Source of the DNA: Paenibacillus massiliensis subsp. panacisoli DSM 21345
Lineage (GTDB): Bacteria > Bacillota > Bacilli > Paenibacillales > Paenibacillaceae
Direction of reading: 5' to 3'
Assembly: GCF_000426545.1 (NCBI RefSeq)
Contig: NZ_KE384534.1
Coordinates: 547,115 to 611,114 of the forward strand
DNA length: 64,000 nt
The notes below the pieces were generated by a model. It had not been told where the DNA came from and did not search any database. It saw only the letters and a program-made list of their open reading frames with translations. Within the stretch, counting starts at the first letter, position 1; each line of letters opens with the position of its first letter. Shown here in pieces: positions 1-9,180 of the stretch. A program made the translations under genes and the position numbers.

Positions 1-1
1 G

Positions 2-232
2 GCTGCTCTGCTTGCGAAGGCTAATGATGAAGCAATGAGCACTAGAGATCTACGCAAGGTCATTTTGAAGCAGGAAGGGGCCGATGCGATTGTTAAACAA
101 GATGAGAATGTGGAACAAAAGCAGGCAACACGAGTGCTTACATCTGTACAGAAACTTCTGGATTCCGGAAGTGAGGCCGCCAAGTGGCTTCGATCAGAGC
201 TGAAACGAACGCTGGAGGAGGGAACAAATTGA
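2..232 (+). CDS. C-terminal end of a truncated unknown protein
   Basis: The reading frame is open from base 2 and enters the window already in progress, so only the last 76 residues are visible; the ATG at 35 is probably internal. The piece is charged and helical, rich in K, E and Q, with no motif I recognise. Its stop (TGA, 230-232) overlaps the TTG start of the HD-GYP gene, and a GGAGG-type site for that gene lies inside its last codons. This indicates translational coupling in one operon. Helical plasmid proteins of many kinds could end this way, so no function is proposed. Confidence 0.6.
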   Translation, partial: AALLAKANDEAMSTRDLRKVILKQEGADAIVKQDENVEQKQATRVLTSVQKLLDSGSEAAKWLRSELKRTLEEGTN

Positions 233-771
233 TACTGAAGAACGTACTGGACATGTTGGACCCGGAGCATTCAAAACGGGTGAGCGTGCTTTCCATGGAC
301 TTAGCTCGTGCCTTGAAATTAAGTGAACGGGAAATTGAACTCATTGGTTATGGTGCGCTGTATCACGATATCGGAAAGATTTCGATTCCTACGTCCATAT
401 TGGAATCGACGAGTAAACTGAATGAAGAGGACTTCAAACTGATGCAGCGGCATGTGGACTATGGGCTGTCTATACTTTCGGTTTATACAGGTGAGGAAAT
501 GCAGGCAGCACAAGAAATTGTTGCTTCTCATCATGAGCGTTGGGATGGTTTGGGGTACCCCCATGGCTTGATGGGCGAAGAAATCCCCCTCTGTGGTCGA
601 ATCGTCAGCATATGTGATGTATTTGATGCCCTATCTTCTCAACGTACCTACAAGGCAGATTGGCCTTTAGGAAAGGTGTTAGACCATGTTAAGAGCCAAC
701 GAGGTACGGCCTTTGATCCCAGATTGACGGATGTATTTTTGGAGATGGTTTATGAAGGAGCCGTCGTATGA
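229..771 (+). CDS. HD-GYP domain phosphohydrolase
   Basis: A compact 180-residue HD-GYP domain with no receiver or sensor part. Visible signature elements in order: HDIGK (metal-binding HD and the following Lys), a downstream H in RHVDYG, HH in ASHHERWDGLGYP (the GYP loop), and ISICDVFDALSSQRTYK with its conserved Asp. These proteins normally hydrolyse cyclic di-GMP, or another cyclic dinucleotide, in the cytoplasm. I chose the TTG at 229 because GGAGGAGGG lies 6-9 bases upstream and it overlaps the previous stop; upstream codons of the frame lie inside the preceding gene. A stand-alone catalytic domain at the head of a conjugation and pilus cluster suggests second-messenger control of surface attachment, which is inference. 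Confidence 0.85.
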   Translation: MILKNVLDMLDPEHSKRVSVLSMDLARALKLSEREIELIGYGALYHDIGKISIPTSILESTSKLNEEDFKLMQRHVDYGLSILSVYTGEEMQAAQEIVASHHERWDGLGYPHGLMGEEIPLCGRIVSICDVFDALSSQRTYKADWPLGKVLDHVKSQRGTAFDPRLTDVFLEMVYEGAVV

Positions 772-1226
772 ACGGTGCCTCCCATCTGATCGGCGGGATT
801 ACAGCAGCAATGGTCCTTGGAGTACATACCCCAACCCACCTTGCGATTGTGGCGGTGTCATCCCTCTTGCCGGATATAGATCGCTCAAACAGTTTGCTAG
901 GGCGCTTCATTCCAATACTTCCAAGTATGCTGGAAGGTACACTCGGTAAGAGGACATTGACTCATAGCCTTCTTTTCGGCTTTGGCATGTGGCTGCTGTT
1001 AAGTATAAATCCTGCTTGGCAGTGGGCCTTTGTGATCGGCTATCTATCTCATTTACTCCTTGATGTGGTAACTGGAAGAATCGCTCTACTGTGGCCCCTT
1101 CCGTGGAAATTCGGGGTTCCCCTGTTTGGAATCCCACCTGTATTCATGGAGACGCTGAGCTTGGCTGGTTGGGGAGCATGGATGGTTCTTGGAGGTTATC
1201 AATATTTTCAAATATGGTTCTCTTGA
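768..1226 (+). CDS. YdjM-like membrane-bound metal-dependent hydrolase
   Basis: This 152-residue protein resembles the YdjM/LexA-regulated membrane hydrolase family. It opens with NGASHLIGG, has SLLPDIDRS (acidic metal-ligand motif), RTLTHSLL and GYLSHLLLDVVT, so the spaced H and D ligands typical of the family are present between roughly four hydrophobic segments. The substrate is unknown for most members. The start overlaps the HD-GYP stop by four bases (ATGA) behind GAAGGAG. It is followed at once by a strong hairpin terminator, then the T4SS genes. Confidence 0.75.
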   Translation: MNGASHLIGGITAAMVLGVHTPTHLAIVAVSSLLPDIDRSNSLLGRFIPILPSMLEGTLGKRTLTHSLLFGFGMWLLLSINPAWQWAFVIGYLSHLLLDVVTGRIALLWPLPWKFGVPLFGIPPVFMETLSLAGWGAWMVLGGYQYFQIWFS

Positions 1227-1256
1227 GCTTCTGCAATGATTGCAGAGGCTTTTTTT
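1226..1256 (+). terminator. Hairpin terminator before the T4SS genes
   Basis: An 11-bp stem (AGCTTCTGCAA paired with TTGCAGAGGCT, one G-T pair) with a three-base loop is followed by seven T. It begins at the last base of the preceding stop codon. Confidence 0.85.
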
Positions 1257-1334
1257 CTATATATGGGGGTGGTCTATATGATTGTCAGCAGGTCGTAGTA
1301 GCATGCGGAACCTAGAAGAAAGGAGAATCAATTC

Positions 1335-1739
1335 ATGACAAGCGCATCGGCTAAAGGACGAGCCCACTGGCTACTGGTCATTCTCATGCTGGTTTCTTTA
1401 TTCATGCTGACTCTGCCTGTAGAGCAAATCCATGCGGAGAGCATCAAGGATCGCCTGAAAAGTGGCGGCGAAGTTACACAATTGGAAGAAGTGGTTGATA
1501 AATCGAGCAATACGCTGGTAGATACAGCAAGGCGTATCTTTATCATGCTCAGTATTGTTTTCGGGATATGGCTGGGGATCTCATTTTTTCGGGCGGGATT
1601 CAGCCCAGATACCCTTCGGGAAACGAAGATTCAAGCTATTGCATTAGTAGCGTTTCTTATCTTTTCCTTCTGGACCGAACCTATTTTGGGCTTTCTCTTC
1701 AGTATCTTGGGCATTGATTTGAACACCTATTTGAAGTAA
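1335..1739 (+). CDS. VirB2-like pilin subunit of the T4SS
   Basis: A 134-residue protein with an N-terminal signal-like segment (about 12-36, ending at a plausible AES/HAES cleavage region) and two further hydrophobic helices (about 65-85 and 90-110). This is the arrangement of VirB2/TrbC-type pilins: cleaved leader followed by a two-helix hairpin. The RBS GAAAGGAG sits 9 bases before the ATG. It is the first gene of a co-directional block leading to VirB3-, VirB4- and VirB6-like genes, which supports the assignment more than its sequence does. It could also be a small accessory membrane protein of the channel. Confidence 0.55.
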   Translation: MTSASAKGRAHWLLVILMLVSLFMLTLPVEQIHAESIKDRLKSGGEVTQLEEVVDKSSNTLVDTARRIFIMLSIVFGIWLGISFFRAGFSPDTLRETKIQAIALVAFLIFSFWTEPILGFLFSILGIDLNTYLK

Positions 1740-1759
1740 AGGGCAGAAAGGGAGATTGT

Positions 1760-2086
1760 ATGTGGGGACAATATCACCCCATCCCGTACCGAAGCAAAAT
1801 TAAGGAGAAGTTCCTTACGGTATTCGGGATCGGACTAAGCTTTAAACAAGTCTTGTGGTGGTCGGCAGGATTATTTTTATCAGTCCAAACCAGCAAGATC
1901 ATCCCTCCTATCGGAAATGACTGGATGTATTCACGCATCCATTATGCGATTCCCTTTGCCCTTTGCATGTATCTCTGCTATTTCAAACATACCGGGACAT
2001 CTCTCCCGGTATGGAAATACTACGCGATCCTCATTCAATTGAGAGTTCGGCAAAGGTTATTTCTGTATAAGAAGGGAGGAACATAA
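1760..2086 (+). CDS. VirB3/PrgI-like T4SS membrane protein
   Basis: 108 residues with two hydrophobic segments (about 30-47 and 62-76) and a basic C-terminus (VRQRLFLYKKGG). Size, topology and position immediately before the VirB4 pair match the PrgI/VirB3 class, which associates with the VirB4 ATPase at the inner face of the channel. The start has GGGAGATTGT upstream. The C-terminal GTG-proximal region carries the next gene's RBS (GGGAGGA), so the genes are coupled. Family identity is by context and topology, not by a diagnostic motif. Confidence 0.55.
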   Translation: MWGQYHPIPYRSKIKEKFLTVFGIGLSFKQVLWWSAGLFLSVQTSKIIPPIGNDWMYSRIHYAIPFALCMYLCYFKHTGTSLPVWKYYAILIQLRVRQRLFLYKKGGT

Positions 2087-2088
2087 GC

Positions 2089-2874
2089 GTGGCATTTGTT
2101 GTGTTGGGGGTTGCTGTCGGGTTGGTTTTGCTGTTCCTGTTTGGATCAAAAAAGAAGAAGCGAATACCTACCGTACAGGATGCGATTGGGCAAAACGCTA
2201 AAGTAAGCTGGGATGGAATGACCCAGAATGGAAATCTGTTTCGCTTGGTTGTTGAAGTAGAACCTATTAATTCCGATCACGCTTCTGTTGAGGAGCACAA
2301 GGCCATCTGGCTCAATTTTTTAGGGCTCGTGAATACCTTATCCCTTCCATATAAATTTGTCTTGCAATCGCAGCTTTTTGAGATGAAAGATTACACGAGA
2401 GATTATGACCTTGAAGTAGAGCAGATATCCGATGATTATCCTGCGCTCAAAGCTTCAGGTCGGAAAGTGAGTGAGTATCTAACTCAAAGTCTGGATCAAG
2501 ACGCGATTCGTGATTATCGGGGCTATGCCATTTTTGAATACGATCCTGTTCGTGCTTCTGCCATGACAGGCATTCAAGTGGGTATAGGCAAGGTGGATGC
2601 TGCACTTGGAAAAGTAGGCTCCTCTAGCAACAGACTATCAGAAGAGGAAAAGTCTGATTTGGCATTGCAGATCTTGGAGGAAGCAGCGGATACGCTATAT
2701 GGTTTTTGTGAACAAGTTGGGATGAGATATCAACGTCTGGACCGTGCAGGGGTATGGAACTATAGCTACCAGATGTTGCACCGGGAGCTTTCACCGCAGG
2801 CGCGCATGGTAGATGCTCTTCAAGCGGAGAGCTTCAAAAGAACTAAACGTTCCTTGACCGTGGAACCGCAGTAA
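2089..2874 (+). CDS. VirB4-associated membrane protein (TrsD/VirB4 N-domain-like)
   Basis: 261 residues beginning with one transmembrane helix (about 2-20) and a KKKKR stop-transfer stretch, then a soluble domain with QDAIGQNAKVSWDGM. That part resembles the N-terminal, non-ATPase portion of VirB4/TrsE proteins, a separate gene (TrsD type) in many Gram-positive conjugation systems. It has no Walker motif. The GTG start lies behind GAAGGGAGGAACATAAGC. It is followed after 13 bases by the ATPase, so membrane attachment and motor appear to be separate polypeptides. The name is by analogy only. Confidence 0.55.
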   Translation: MAFVVLGVAVGLVLLFLFGSKKKKRIPTVQDAIGQNAKVSWDGMTQNGNLFRLVVEVEPINSDHASVEEHKAIWLNFLGLVNTLSLPYKFVLQSQLFEMKDYTRDYDLEVEQISDDYPALKASGRKVSEYLTQSLDQDAIRDYRGYAIFEYDPVRASAMTGIQVGIGKVDAALGKVGSSSNRLSEEEKSDLALQILEEAADTLYGFCEQVGMRYQRLDRAGVWNYSYQMLHRELSPQARMVDALQAESFKRTKRSLTVEPQ

Positions 2875-2887
2875 AGGAGGTCGGATT

Positions 2888-4858
2888 TTGAAATTCAATT
2901 TCAAACGCAAGAAGGGCTCGGGAGTCCAGCAGCAAAATCAGTCCGTGGATTCGGGCAAAGCAGGAGGCGCGGACTTTGCAGCTCCGTCGTTTATTCGTGA
3001 AACGATTCCTCAAGACATTACAGCAGAACATGTTAAGATGGACAGTTATGCCGTGGAAGTCGGAGGAACGCTAGTTCCAGCTCGGTATTTCCGTAGTTTC
3101 TTTGTTGAAATAGCGTCAGGAAATACCTGGGCGGGAATGCTCGACTCTCTCATTCGTGGAGATTACGGTAAAGGCGATGTGGACTTAGCCCTTCACATTT
3201 TCCCGTCATCCAGCGATCAGGAACTCAATGAAATCGGTAGGCGAATTACAGGACTGCTCTCTGATTTAGTCGACGAGAAAGATGTTCGGAAGATTGATGC
3301 CATGCGGGATGAAATCACCGATTTAAAGCAGCGACAAAAGCGTATTCGTTTGAATGTAGAGCGTAGCTTTAAAGTGACCATTCAAGTCATCGTCAGCTCA
3401 CCTGATTGGAAGGGACTGATGAAGCTTTGTCGCTCATTGGTACAAAGATTCGCAGGCAAGTCCTTATACCTTCGCTCTGCGGACGGGCAGCAGCTCCAAG
3501 CGCTACGGGGAGTGTTGCCTACCACTTCAGCATTCAAACACGCTGAGGAGCATGTACTGTCTTTGGAAAGCTCCAACGTAGCTGATCTGTTCCCTCTTGG
3601 TGGAGGTAGCCTGAATCATCGAACAGGGGTCATCGTGGGGAAGGACCGGGCAGGTCGCCCGGTATGGCTAGATAACTGGCATCCTGACCTAGCGAACTAT
3701 CATATGTGCATTATTGCTCGTTCAGGAGGGGGCAAGTCCTTTTTGACGATGCTCTTCGGTCACCGCTCAACTCATATCGGAAGACAAGTTGGAGCGATTG
3801 ATTGGAAAGGAGAATATGGCGATTTTGTACGAGCGCTTGGATGTCCGTTCATTGAACTCAGTGAGCATTCCAAATATCGTATTAATCCATATGATGTGGA
3901 CATTACGGAACTAGCTGATGGAACAAGGTATGTAGACATTGAAGAAGCGTCGAATTCTGTCCAGGCACTGGCATTTAAAATGATTTCTGTTTATGACCGT
4001 GCTGCACTCACGGGGGAAGTTAAAGTTTTTATTGGTACAGCTATTCGAGATCAATATACTGAGCAAGGTATTAAATCTGATCCAGAAAGCTTATATGTTC
4101 AAGGGGGCATGCAGGATGGAAAATTCCTTGTAGGGAAGAGCCGGAAGGCCATGCCTGAACTCGTCGGTTTGTTTGATAAAATGATGAACAATCCAAGTGA
4201 TGCGATTCGCAAGGCAGCCGAATTGCTAAAGCCATTTACTCGCAGGGGAAATATGAGTTCCTACGCTATTTTTGATGGCCCGTCAACAGTGGAGCTGAAG
4301 AGTGCTCCACTCTTTGCGTTCGCTATTAATCGGCTGGATGCTGAAATTATGCGTCCCATTGGCTTGTTCGTTACCGAACGCTGGATGATGGAGAGATGGG
4401 CGAAGAAGCATCCTGAACTCCAGAAATTACTCATCATCGAAGAGTGCCAGAACATCTTTTTGGATGAGGATTTTGGAGCGGTGTGGGCAGAAAGTGCCTT
4501 CCGTGAAGGACGTTCCACGAATACGGGAATCGTTTCGGTTACACAAGGACTTGAAGTGTTTACTCGCTCTCAAGCAGGCATGGCAGCGATTAAAAACAGC
4601 CCGATTAAAATTATTGGTATTCAGGAGTCATTAGATATTGACGCGGTGAGAGGAAAACTGGCACTAACCGAAGGGGAAGCCGACTTCCTTGTGTATCAGG
4701 CTCGTAAAGGAGATATGCTGGTCAAAGTGGATAACCAATCTGCTTTTGTTCATGTCGATGCTTCTCCATTTGAACATATGCTATTCACATCTGACGCCAA
4801 TGACCCGTTGTATGCAGAGCGTAAAAAGTACATTAGGCAACTTGAAGGAGTGGGGTAA
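2888..4858 (+). CDS. VirB4/TrsE-like conjugation ATPase
   Basis: A 656-residue cytoplasmic ATPase that powers pilus assembly and substrate transfer. Walker A is ARSGGGKSF near residue 280, Walker B is KLLIIEECQNIF near 515, and downstream GIVSVTQGL and NSPIKIIG fit the RecA-fold core of VirB4. The N-terminal about 230 residues form the usual VirB4 adaptor region, but there is no transmembrane helix; the preceding gene probably supplies it. The TTG start is preceded by AAAGGAGG at a good distance. Its stop abuts the next gene's ATG. Assignment to the VirB4 family is confident from motifs plus neighbours. Confidence 0.9.
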   Translation: MKFNFKRKKGSGVQQQNQSVDSGKAGGADFAAPSFIRETIPQDITAEHVKMDSYAVEVGGTLVPARYFRSFFVEIASGNTWAGMLDSLIRGDYGKGDVDLALHIFPSSSDQELNEIGRRITGLLSDLVDEKDVRKIDAMRDEITDLKQRQKRIRLNVERSFKVTIQVIVSSPDWKGLMKLCRSLVQRFAGKSLYLRSADGQQLQALRGVLPTTSAFKHAEEHVLSLESSNVADLFPLGGGSLNHRTGVIVGKDRAGRPVWLDNWHPDLANYHMCIIARSGGGKSFLTMLFGHRSTHIGRQVGAIDWKGEYGDFVRALGCPFIELSEHSKYRINPYDVDITELADGTRYVDIEEASNSVQALAFKMISVYDRAALTGEVKVFIGTAIRDQYTEQGIKSDPESLYVQGGMQDGKFLVGKSRKAMPELVGLFDKMMNNPSDAIRKAAELLKPFTRRGNMSSYAIFDGPSTVELKSAPLFAFAINRLDAEIMRPIGLFVTERWMMERWAKKHPELQKLLIIEECQNIFLDEDFGAVWAESAFREGRSTNTGIVSVTQGLEVFTRSQAGMAAIKNSPIKIIGIQESLDIDAVRGKLALTEGEADFLVYQARKGDMLVKVDNQSAFVHVDASPFEHMLFTSDANDPLYAERKKYIRQLEGVG

Positions 4859-7042
4859 ATGCGAAAGCTCCTTGTTCTGATCTGTATCTTTACGATTCTG
4901 TTTCAAGGCTGGGGATCAACGGTATGGGCTGAGGAAGATGACGCTGGTGGAACTTCTGGAATCATAGGAAAACAAATGGATGAATATTACTCTAACCCGG
5001 ATAACAATCCTGGACTCATGGAGCGTTCCATTTCAGATGTATTGATCGGAAGTGCCAATTTCTTAATTCAGTCCTTTGGCATGAGGGATGTTACTTTACT
5101 GGTATTTGGAAAGAATCCGAACCCGACAAGCGATGGTTTCTTGCAGGGAGGGAGTACAGGTTCGGAGTTTTTATATCTCGGTGTGTTTACCGAGGGAATG
5201 ATGAATGCCATTGAGGCGTTGTATTCGACATTTGAGCGAATGATGCCCTTCCCTGTAGTCATAGCAGTGCTGCTCATTGCTGTACTGATGTTATTTCAAA
5301 GTATGTCCTCCGAGAGCCGGAGTAAAGGGAAGGATTATGTTACAGCTTTTCTGGTAGGACTGTTGTCTATTCGATTCGGACATTATCTGTGGTCGTTTGT
5401 TTCCTACATATCAACGAAATTCACGGAGTTGGTATGGGCCACAATGATTGATTATGGAATCCAGCCGGACCTGTTCCTGAACATGATTTGGGGGAACGGT
5501 GCGGAAGGATACGGCGAGATGATTGAGTATCGAGGATTTGTTGTCGGAGTTCTGGTTCTCTTAGCAGCCATTATGACGGCGATGTTAAATTATCAATATA
5601 CTTTGCGAACGATCATGCTGATGATATTGGTTTCAACGTTCGTGGTTGCTGCCATATTGACGATCTTTCCGAAGTTCCGCCATAGCTTGCAAACGTGGTG
5701 GGATTTATTTATTTCTTATATGCTCATGCCCTGTGCCCATGCGGTTGCATTAGGGCTATTTTTCTTGCTACTCAGATTTAGTCCCGATGGCGTATCCAAT
5801 TGGGTCATTGTGGCGTACTTGTTTGGTTTTTCAGCTATTCAAGGATTGGTAAGCAAGCTTTGGGGCGACTCGGAATCAAAACAACGCTCAGGCATGGGTG
5901 CCATGTTAGGAATCGGCAGCATGATGGCATTGGGACGGATGTTTCGTCCAAATGGTGGATCTAAACGTGGTGGTAAGCAAAAATCCCAGCAGACAGTTCA
6001 ACCAGAAGAAGATGGGCAGCAAATGCAGGAAGCTCCGTCAGGCTCTGCGGCTCCTTCTGGGGGAGCAGTGTCTATTCCAGGCAGAACAGCGACAGGGGGT
6101 TCAGCAGCTTCAGGATCTTGGAAGCAGAAAGCAGTAAAAACAGGAGGCAGAGTAGCTGGCCTTGCATTGAATTACGGTTCAAAAATGGCCGGAGCTACTG
6201 CTGGAGCTTCGATTGGCATGATGGCAGGCAATCCGATCATGGGTGCAGCGATTGGAGCTAAAGTTGGTGGTTGGGCTGGTAAGGGAGCCGAAGGAATTGC
6301 TAAAGGTGGTGTATGGCTGGGGAGTAAAGCATTTGGGGGAATGCAGAACATGTGGGCAAATCAGTCAGCAAATAGTCCTTCAGAATCCATGCTTGAAGAA
6401 GGGATGACGATGGAAAGCGAAGGAGTAGAACAATCCAGCTCACTTATTGCTTTTCATACAAGAAGCGAAGGAGCCAGGGCTGCTATCTCCGCTGGGAGCC
6501 AAGGGGAACTGCAACCTCCTATACGGCCCACGGGTATTGGAGCGTCCCGTTTATCAGAAACTCTTGCTACTTTAAATGGTGCCGATAATGGTGAGGCTGT
6601 TGGTAAAGGTTCATCTGATACTGCTGTTAAATCTAAAAAAGCTGTTATTAATAGCGGAATCATTATCAGTGGTGGGGATGTTCAGGCAAATAAAATTCTT
6701 GCTACTAATACTTCTCGTGATTCAGAAAGTTCCAATTCTGAAAACTATAATAGTGGAATATGGATTTCAGGAGGAAATGTAAAGGCAAAATCCATTGAGT
6801 CCAAGGGGGATTCGTCAGGTCAAGGCGTGAGAATTACGGGTGGTCATGTGGAAGCTGATCGTATTACCCCGAATACAGATTTACGTAAAACGGGTCGTTC
6901 ACAACCAGAATCAACACATGAAACTCCTAATGCTCCAAGTCCCGCTGGATCTCCGTTGGGTTCAAGTGACAGAGGTTCGTCAAGTACAACTGAAAAACCA
7001 TTTACTCCATCCAATAGTAGGCACTATAACTATGACTTATAG
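4859..7042 (+). CDS. VirB6/TrbL-like polytopic channel protein with repeat tail
   Basis: 727 residues. A signal-like N-terminus (about 1-24) precedes a polytopic region (about 125-345) with several hydrophobic helices, typical of VirB6/TrbL channel subunits. After it comes a long Gly/Ser/Gln-rich region containing a glycine-zipper-like stretch (about 425-490). The tail (about 590-665) has three copies of a motif of the form SGIxISGGxVxAxxI at roughly 32- and 24-residue spacing, ending in a Pro/Ser-rich stretch. The core assignment is by topology, size and position after VirB4. The tail is not part of the classical family and may be exposed or contact other components. Confidence 0.75.
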   Translation: MRKLLVLICIFTILFQGWGSTVWAEEDDAGGTSGIIGKQMDEYYSNPDNNPGLMERSISDVLIGSANFLIQSFGMRDVTLLVFGKNPNPTSDGFLQGGSTGSEFLYLGVFTEGMMNAIEALYSTFERMMPFPVVIAVLLIAVLMLFQSMSSESRSKGKDYVTAFLVGLLSIRFGHYLWSFVSYISTKFTELVWATMIDYGIQPDLFLNMIWGNGAEGYGEMIEYRGFVVGVLVLLAAIMTAMLNYQYTLRTIMLMILVSTFVVAAILTIFPKFRHSLQTWWDLFISYMLMPCAHAVALGLFFLLLRFSPDGVSNWVIVAYLFGFSAIQGLVSKLWGDSESKQRSGMGAMLGIGSMMALGRMFRPNGGSKRGGKQKSQQTVQPEEDGQQMQEAPSGSAAPSGGAVSIPGRTATGGSAASGSWKQKAVKTGGRVAGLALNYGSKMAGATAGASIGMMAGNPIMGAAIGAKVGGWAGKGAEGIAKGGVWLGSKAFGGMQNMWANQSANSPSESMLEEGMTMESEGVEQSSSLIAFHTRSEGARAAISAGSQGELQPPIRPTGIGASRLSETLATLNGADNGEAVGKGSSDTAVKSKKAVINSGIIISGGDVQANKILATNTSRDSESSNSENYNSGIWISGGNVKAKSIESKGDSSGQGVRITGGHVEADRITPNTDLRKTGRSQPESTHETPNAPSPAGSPLGSSDRGSSSTTEKPFTPSNSRHYNYDL

Positions 7043-7051
7043 GAGGGAGTT

Positions 7052-8740
7052 ATGGATTTAGAGCAGCTAACGAAGCGCGGGATTAAATTGATTGCCGATT
7101 GGCTCGTCACGAAACTTCTGGCAGCGATTTGGCCTTATGTCCTGATCATATGTGCTCTATTGATTGTCTGTGTAATAGCCTTTTACGCTATGTTTGAAAT
7201 GCCAAGAGAGTCCATTCTAGGAGCCTACTCTGATCAAGATCAGATTCAGGCTCTTTATTTTGGATCGAAAGAAGAGCAGGAGGATGCGATTGCGGAGTAT
7301 CAAAACGTTGCAGAGGGTTGGAAGAAGGGGCTGAACCAGAATCAACTTAATCAAGTGGACCCCTATGCCTTACCGTGGGGCTGGCTTGCCATTGTAGATA
7401 GGCAATTGAATGATCCCTCATTTTTAACTACGTATTCGGAAAAAGAGAAAGAAGTCATTTTGAGGCCCGAACAGACGTTTAAAGAGGTTAGGCCAAAATT
7501 CAAGTGGGATACCCGTGAGAAGAAAACCATTACGGAATACTGTGTCCGAGAAGAGGAAGCATGGGTTGTCATTAGTAAAACGAAAGTTGAGCAAGTCGAG
7601 CTATTGTTACAAGCAAACACCATGCAGAACATCTATAAGTATGCCTATGAGCCAAGTGTCGTTATAACCAAAAGTTCCTCACCTTGCGGCCCATTAACCA
7701 CCACGGTTCACTGGTTTTCCATTACAGAAATTGAACTGGTGTTGGATGAAGATTGGATTCCACTACGGCAACTCCTGATTGATCGCGAGGTTAGCGAGTT
7801 AGATCAGGAGTTTTTAATGGAATACTGGCTTTCTTATTTAGTGGATGATGAAAGCGAAGGGGGATTTTTGCCTCCTGATGACTGGATACCCTCAGATGGG
7901 GATTTACTTTGGCCTGCCCCTGGTTATTCCAAGGTTTCATCCTCCTTTGGGCTGCGTGTGCATCCTATCGAAAAAATCACAAAAATGCACAATGGTATAG
8001 ATGTTGCTGCTCCACAAGGAGCGCCTGTTCTCGCAGCGAAAGAAGGAACCGTCGTGTATGCCGCTCCGATGGGGACTGCCGGCAATAGCATCATTCTTCG
8101 TCATGTAGATATCGAGACTAGATATTATCACCTTTCTAGAATTGATGTTGTGAATGGGCAAAAGGTCGAAGCGGGTCAGAAGATTGGTGAGGTGGGAAGT
8201 ACGGGGGGCTCCACTGGGGCGCATCTACACTTTGAAGTGCGAGCGGGTGGAAAACCAGTAGACCCTTTAGGGTACTTTGGATATACGGGTTCCAAAGTAT
8301 TGACCTATAAAGCACTAAATATTACGGCAGTTCAAAAGTGGCTACAAGCTCGAAACTCAGCTTTAGCCGAAGAATCCATTCTACGGATGATTGATCAGGC
8401 AGGTAAGGCGACGAACGTAGATCCATATTTGCTTATTGCTATCACGGGAGCTGAGCAATCCTTCGTTCCAGCAAGTCACCCGAAGGCCAGTCAAATCGTT
8501 CGAAATCCATGGAATGTGTTCGGTAGTTGGAACAGTGGTAAGGGAGCTACATTGAATACAGGTGAGTCTGCACGTATAGCAGCGCGCACGATCGTGAAGC
8601 TTTCCAAAGGGCGGCCTGCGGACGCGAATCCGATTCAGTGGCTTAGCAGCCGTGACAATCCCAATGGATACTATGCGGCAGATACAGAGAACTGGTGGAA
8701 GAATGTAAGTTCATTCTATGACCAATTATCTAATTTATAG
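7052..8740 (+). CDS. Membrane-anchored M23 peptidase with a lysozyme-like C-terminus
   Basis: 562 residues: one transmembrane anchor (about 23-46), an extracellular linker, an M23 (LytM) endopeptidase domain (about 285-410) and a C-terminal lytic-transglycosylase/glucosaminidase-like domain (about 435-560). M23 zinc ligands are visible in HNGIDVAAP and HLHFEV. In the C-terminal domain LLIAITGAEQSF holds a candidate catalytic Glu. Such two-enzyme proteins (VirB1/TcpG-type) open the peptidoglycan for a conjugation channel. The start follows GGAGGGAGTT directly after the VirB6-like gene. The second domain is assigned with less certainty than M23. Confidence 0.85.
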   Translation: MDLEQLTKRGIKLIADWLVTKLLAAIWPYVLIICALLIVCVIAFYAMFEMPRESILGAYSDQDQIQALYFGSKEEQEDAIAEYQNVAEGWKKGLNQNQLNQVDPYALPWGWLAIVDRQLNDPSFLTTYSEKEKEVILRPEQTFKEVRPKFKWDTREKKTITEYCVREEEAWVVISKTKVEQVELLLQANTMQNIYKYAYEPSVVITKSSSPCGPLTTTVHWFSITEIELVLDEDWIPLRQLLIDREVSELDQEFLMEYWLSYLVDDESEGGFLPPDDWIPSDGDLLWPAPGYSKVSSSFGLRVHPIEKITKMHNGIDVAAPQGAPVLAAKEGTVVYAAPMGTAGNSIILRHVDIETRYYHLSRIDVVNGQKVEAGQKIGEVGSTGGSTGAHLHFEVRAGGKPVDPLGYFGYTGSKVLTYKALNITAVQKWLQARNSALAEESILRMIDQAGKATNVDPYLLIAITGAEQSFVPASHPKASQIVRNPWNVFGSWNSGKGATLNTGESARIAARTIVKLSKGRPADANPIQWLSSRDNPNGYYAADTENWWKNVSSFYDQLSNL

Positions 8741-8757
8741 GATAGAGGAGAACCGCC

Positions 8758-9180
8758 ATGAGCATGAAGTGGTATGTGGCTGTGCTAATGGTGCTTGTTT
8801 GTATTTCGTTGTATCCTGTGTCGGTGTCCGCATCGACATCGGATACGAGCGTAGTAGAACGGGTCCAGCAGCATAACACGGAGTTTAACCCGGATCAGTT
8901 TGGTAAGCAACTGGAGTCAAAAGGAAATGAATTATTTGGTGTCGCACGGTCAGGAAGCAAGCTCTATATTGGACTAGCCCTGATCATTTTTCTTTGTCTA
9001 CTCCTTGTAGGAGCTTTCTTCAAGAAGGTTATGGCATTTGCTTTTCTATTTTTGCTCCTTGTCGTGACTGGATTCTTAATTATTCAATTCTGGCCACAGA
9101 TCATTGAATTCATCATTTCATTTTTAAACTGGCTCCTTGGTAAAGGGGGAACAACGATTGAACCTGCATCTGGTATTTAG
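8758..9180 (+). CDS. Small secreted/membrane T4SS accessory protein
   Basis: 140 residues with an N-terminal signal segment (about 4-25, VSVSA), a polar section of about 45 residues, then two adjacent hydrophobic helices (about 69-86 and 89-110) and a short amphipathic tail. The general plan repeats that of the VirB2-like protein, so it may be a second pilin-like or channel subunit, but no family motif is recognised. It has RBS GAGGAG. Its 3' end overlaps the start of the CpaE-like gene, tying the T4SS block to the Tad block. Confidence 0.6.
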   Translation: MSMKWYVAVLMVLVCISLYPVSVSASTSDTSVVERVQQHNTEFNPDQFGKQLESKGNELFGVARSGSKLYIGLALIIFLCLLLVGAFFKKVMAFAFLFLLLVVTGFLIIQFWPQIIEFIISFLNWLLGKGGTTIEPASGI

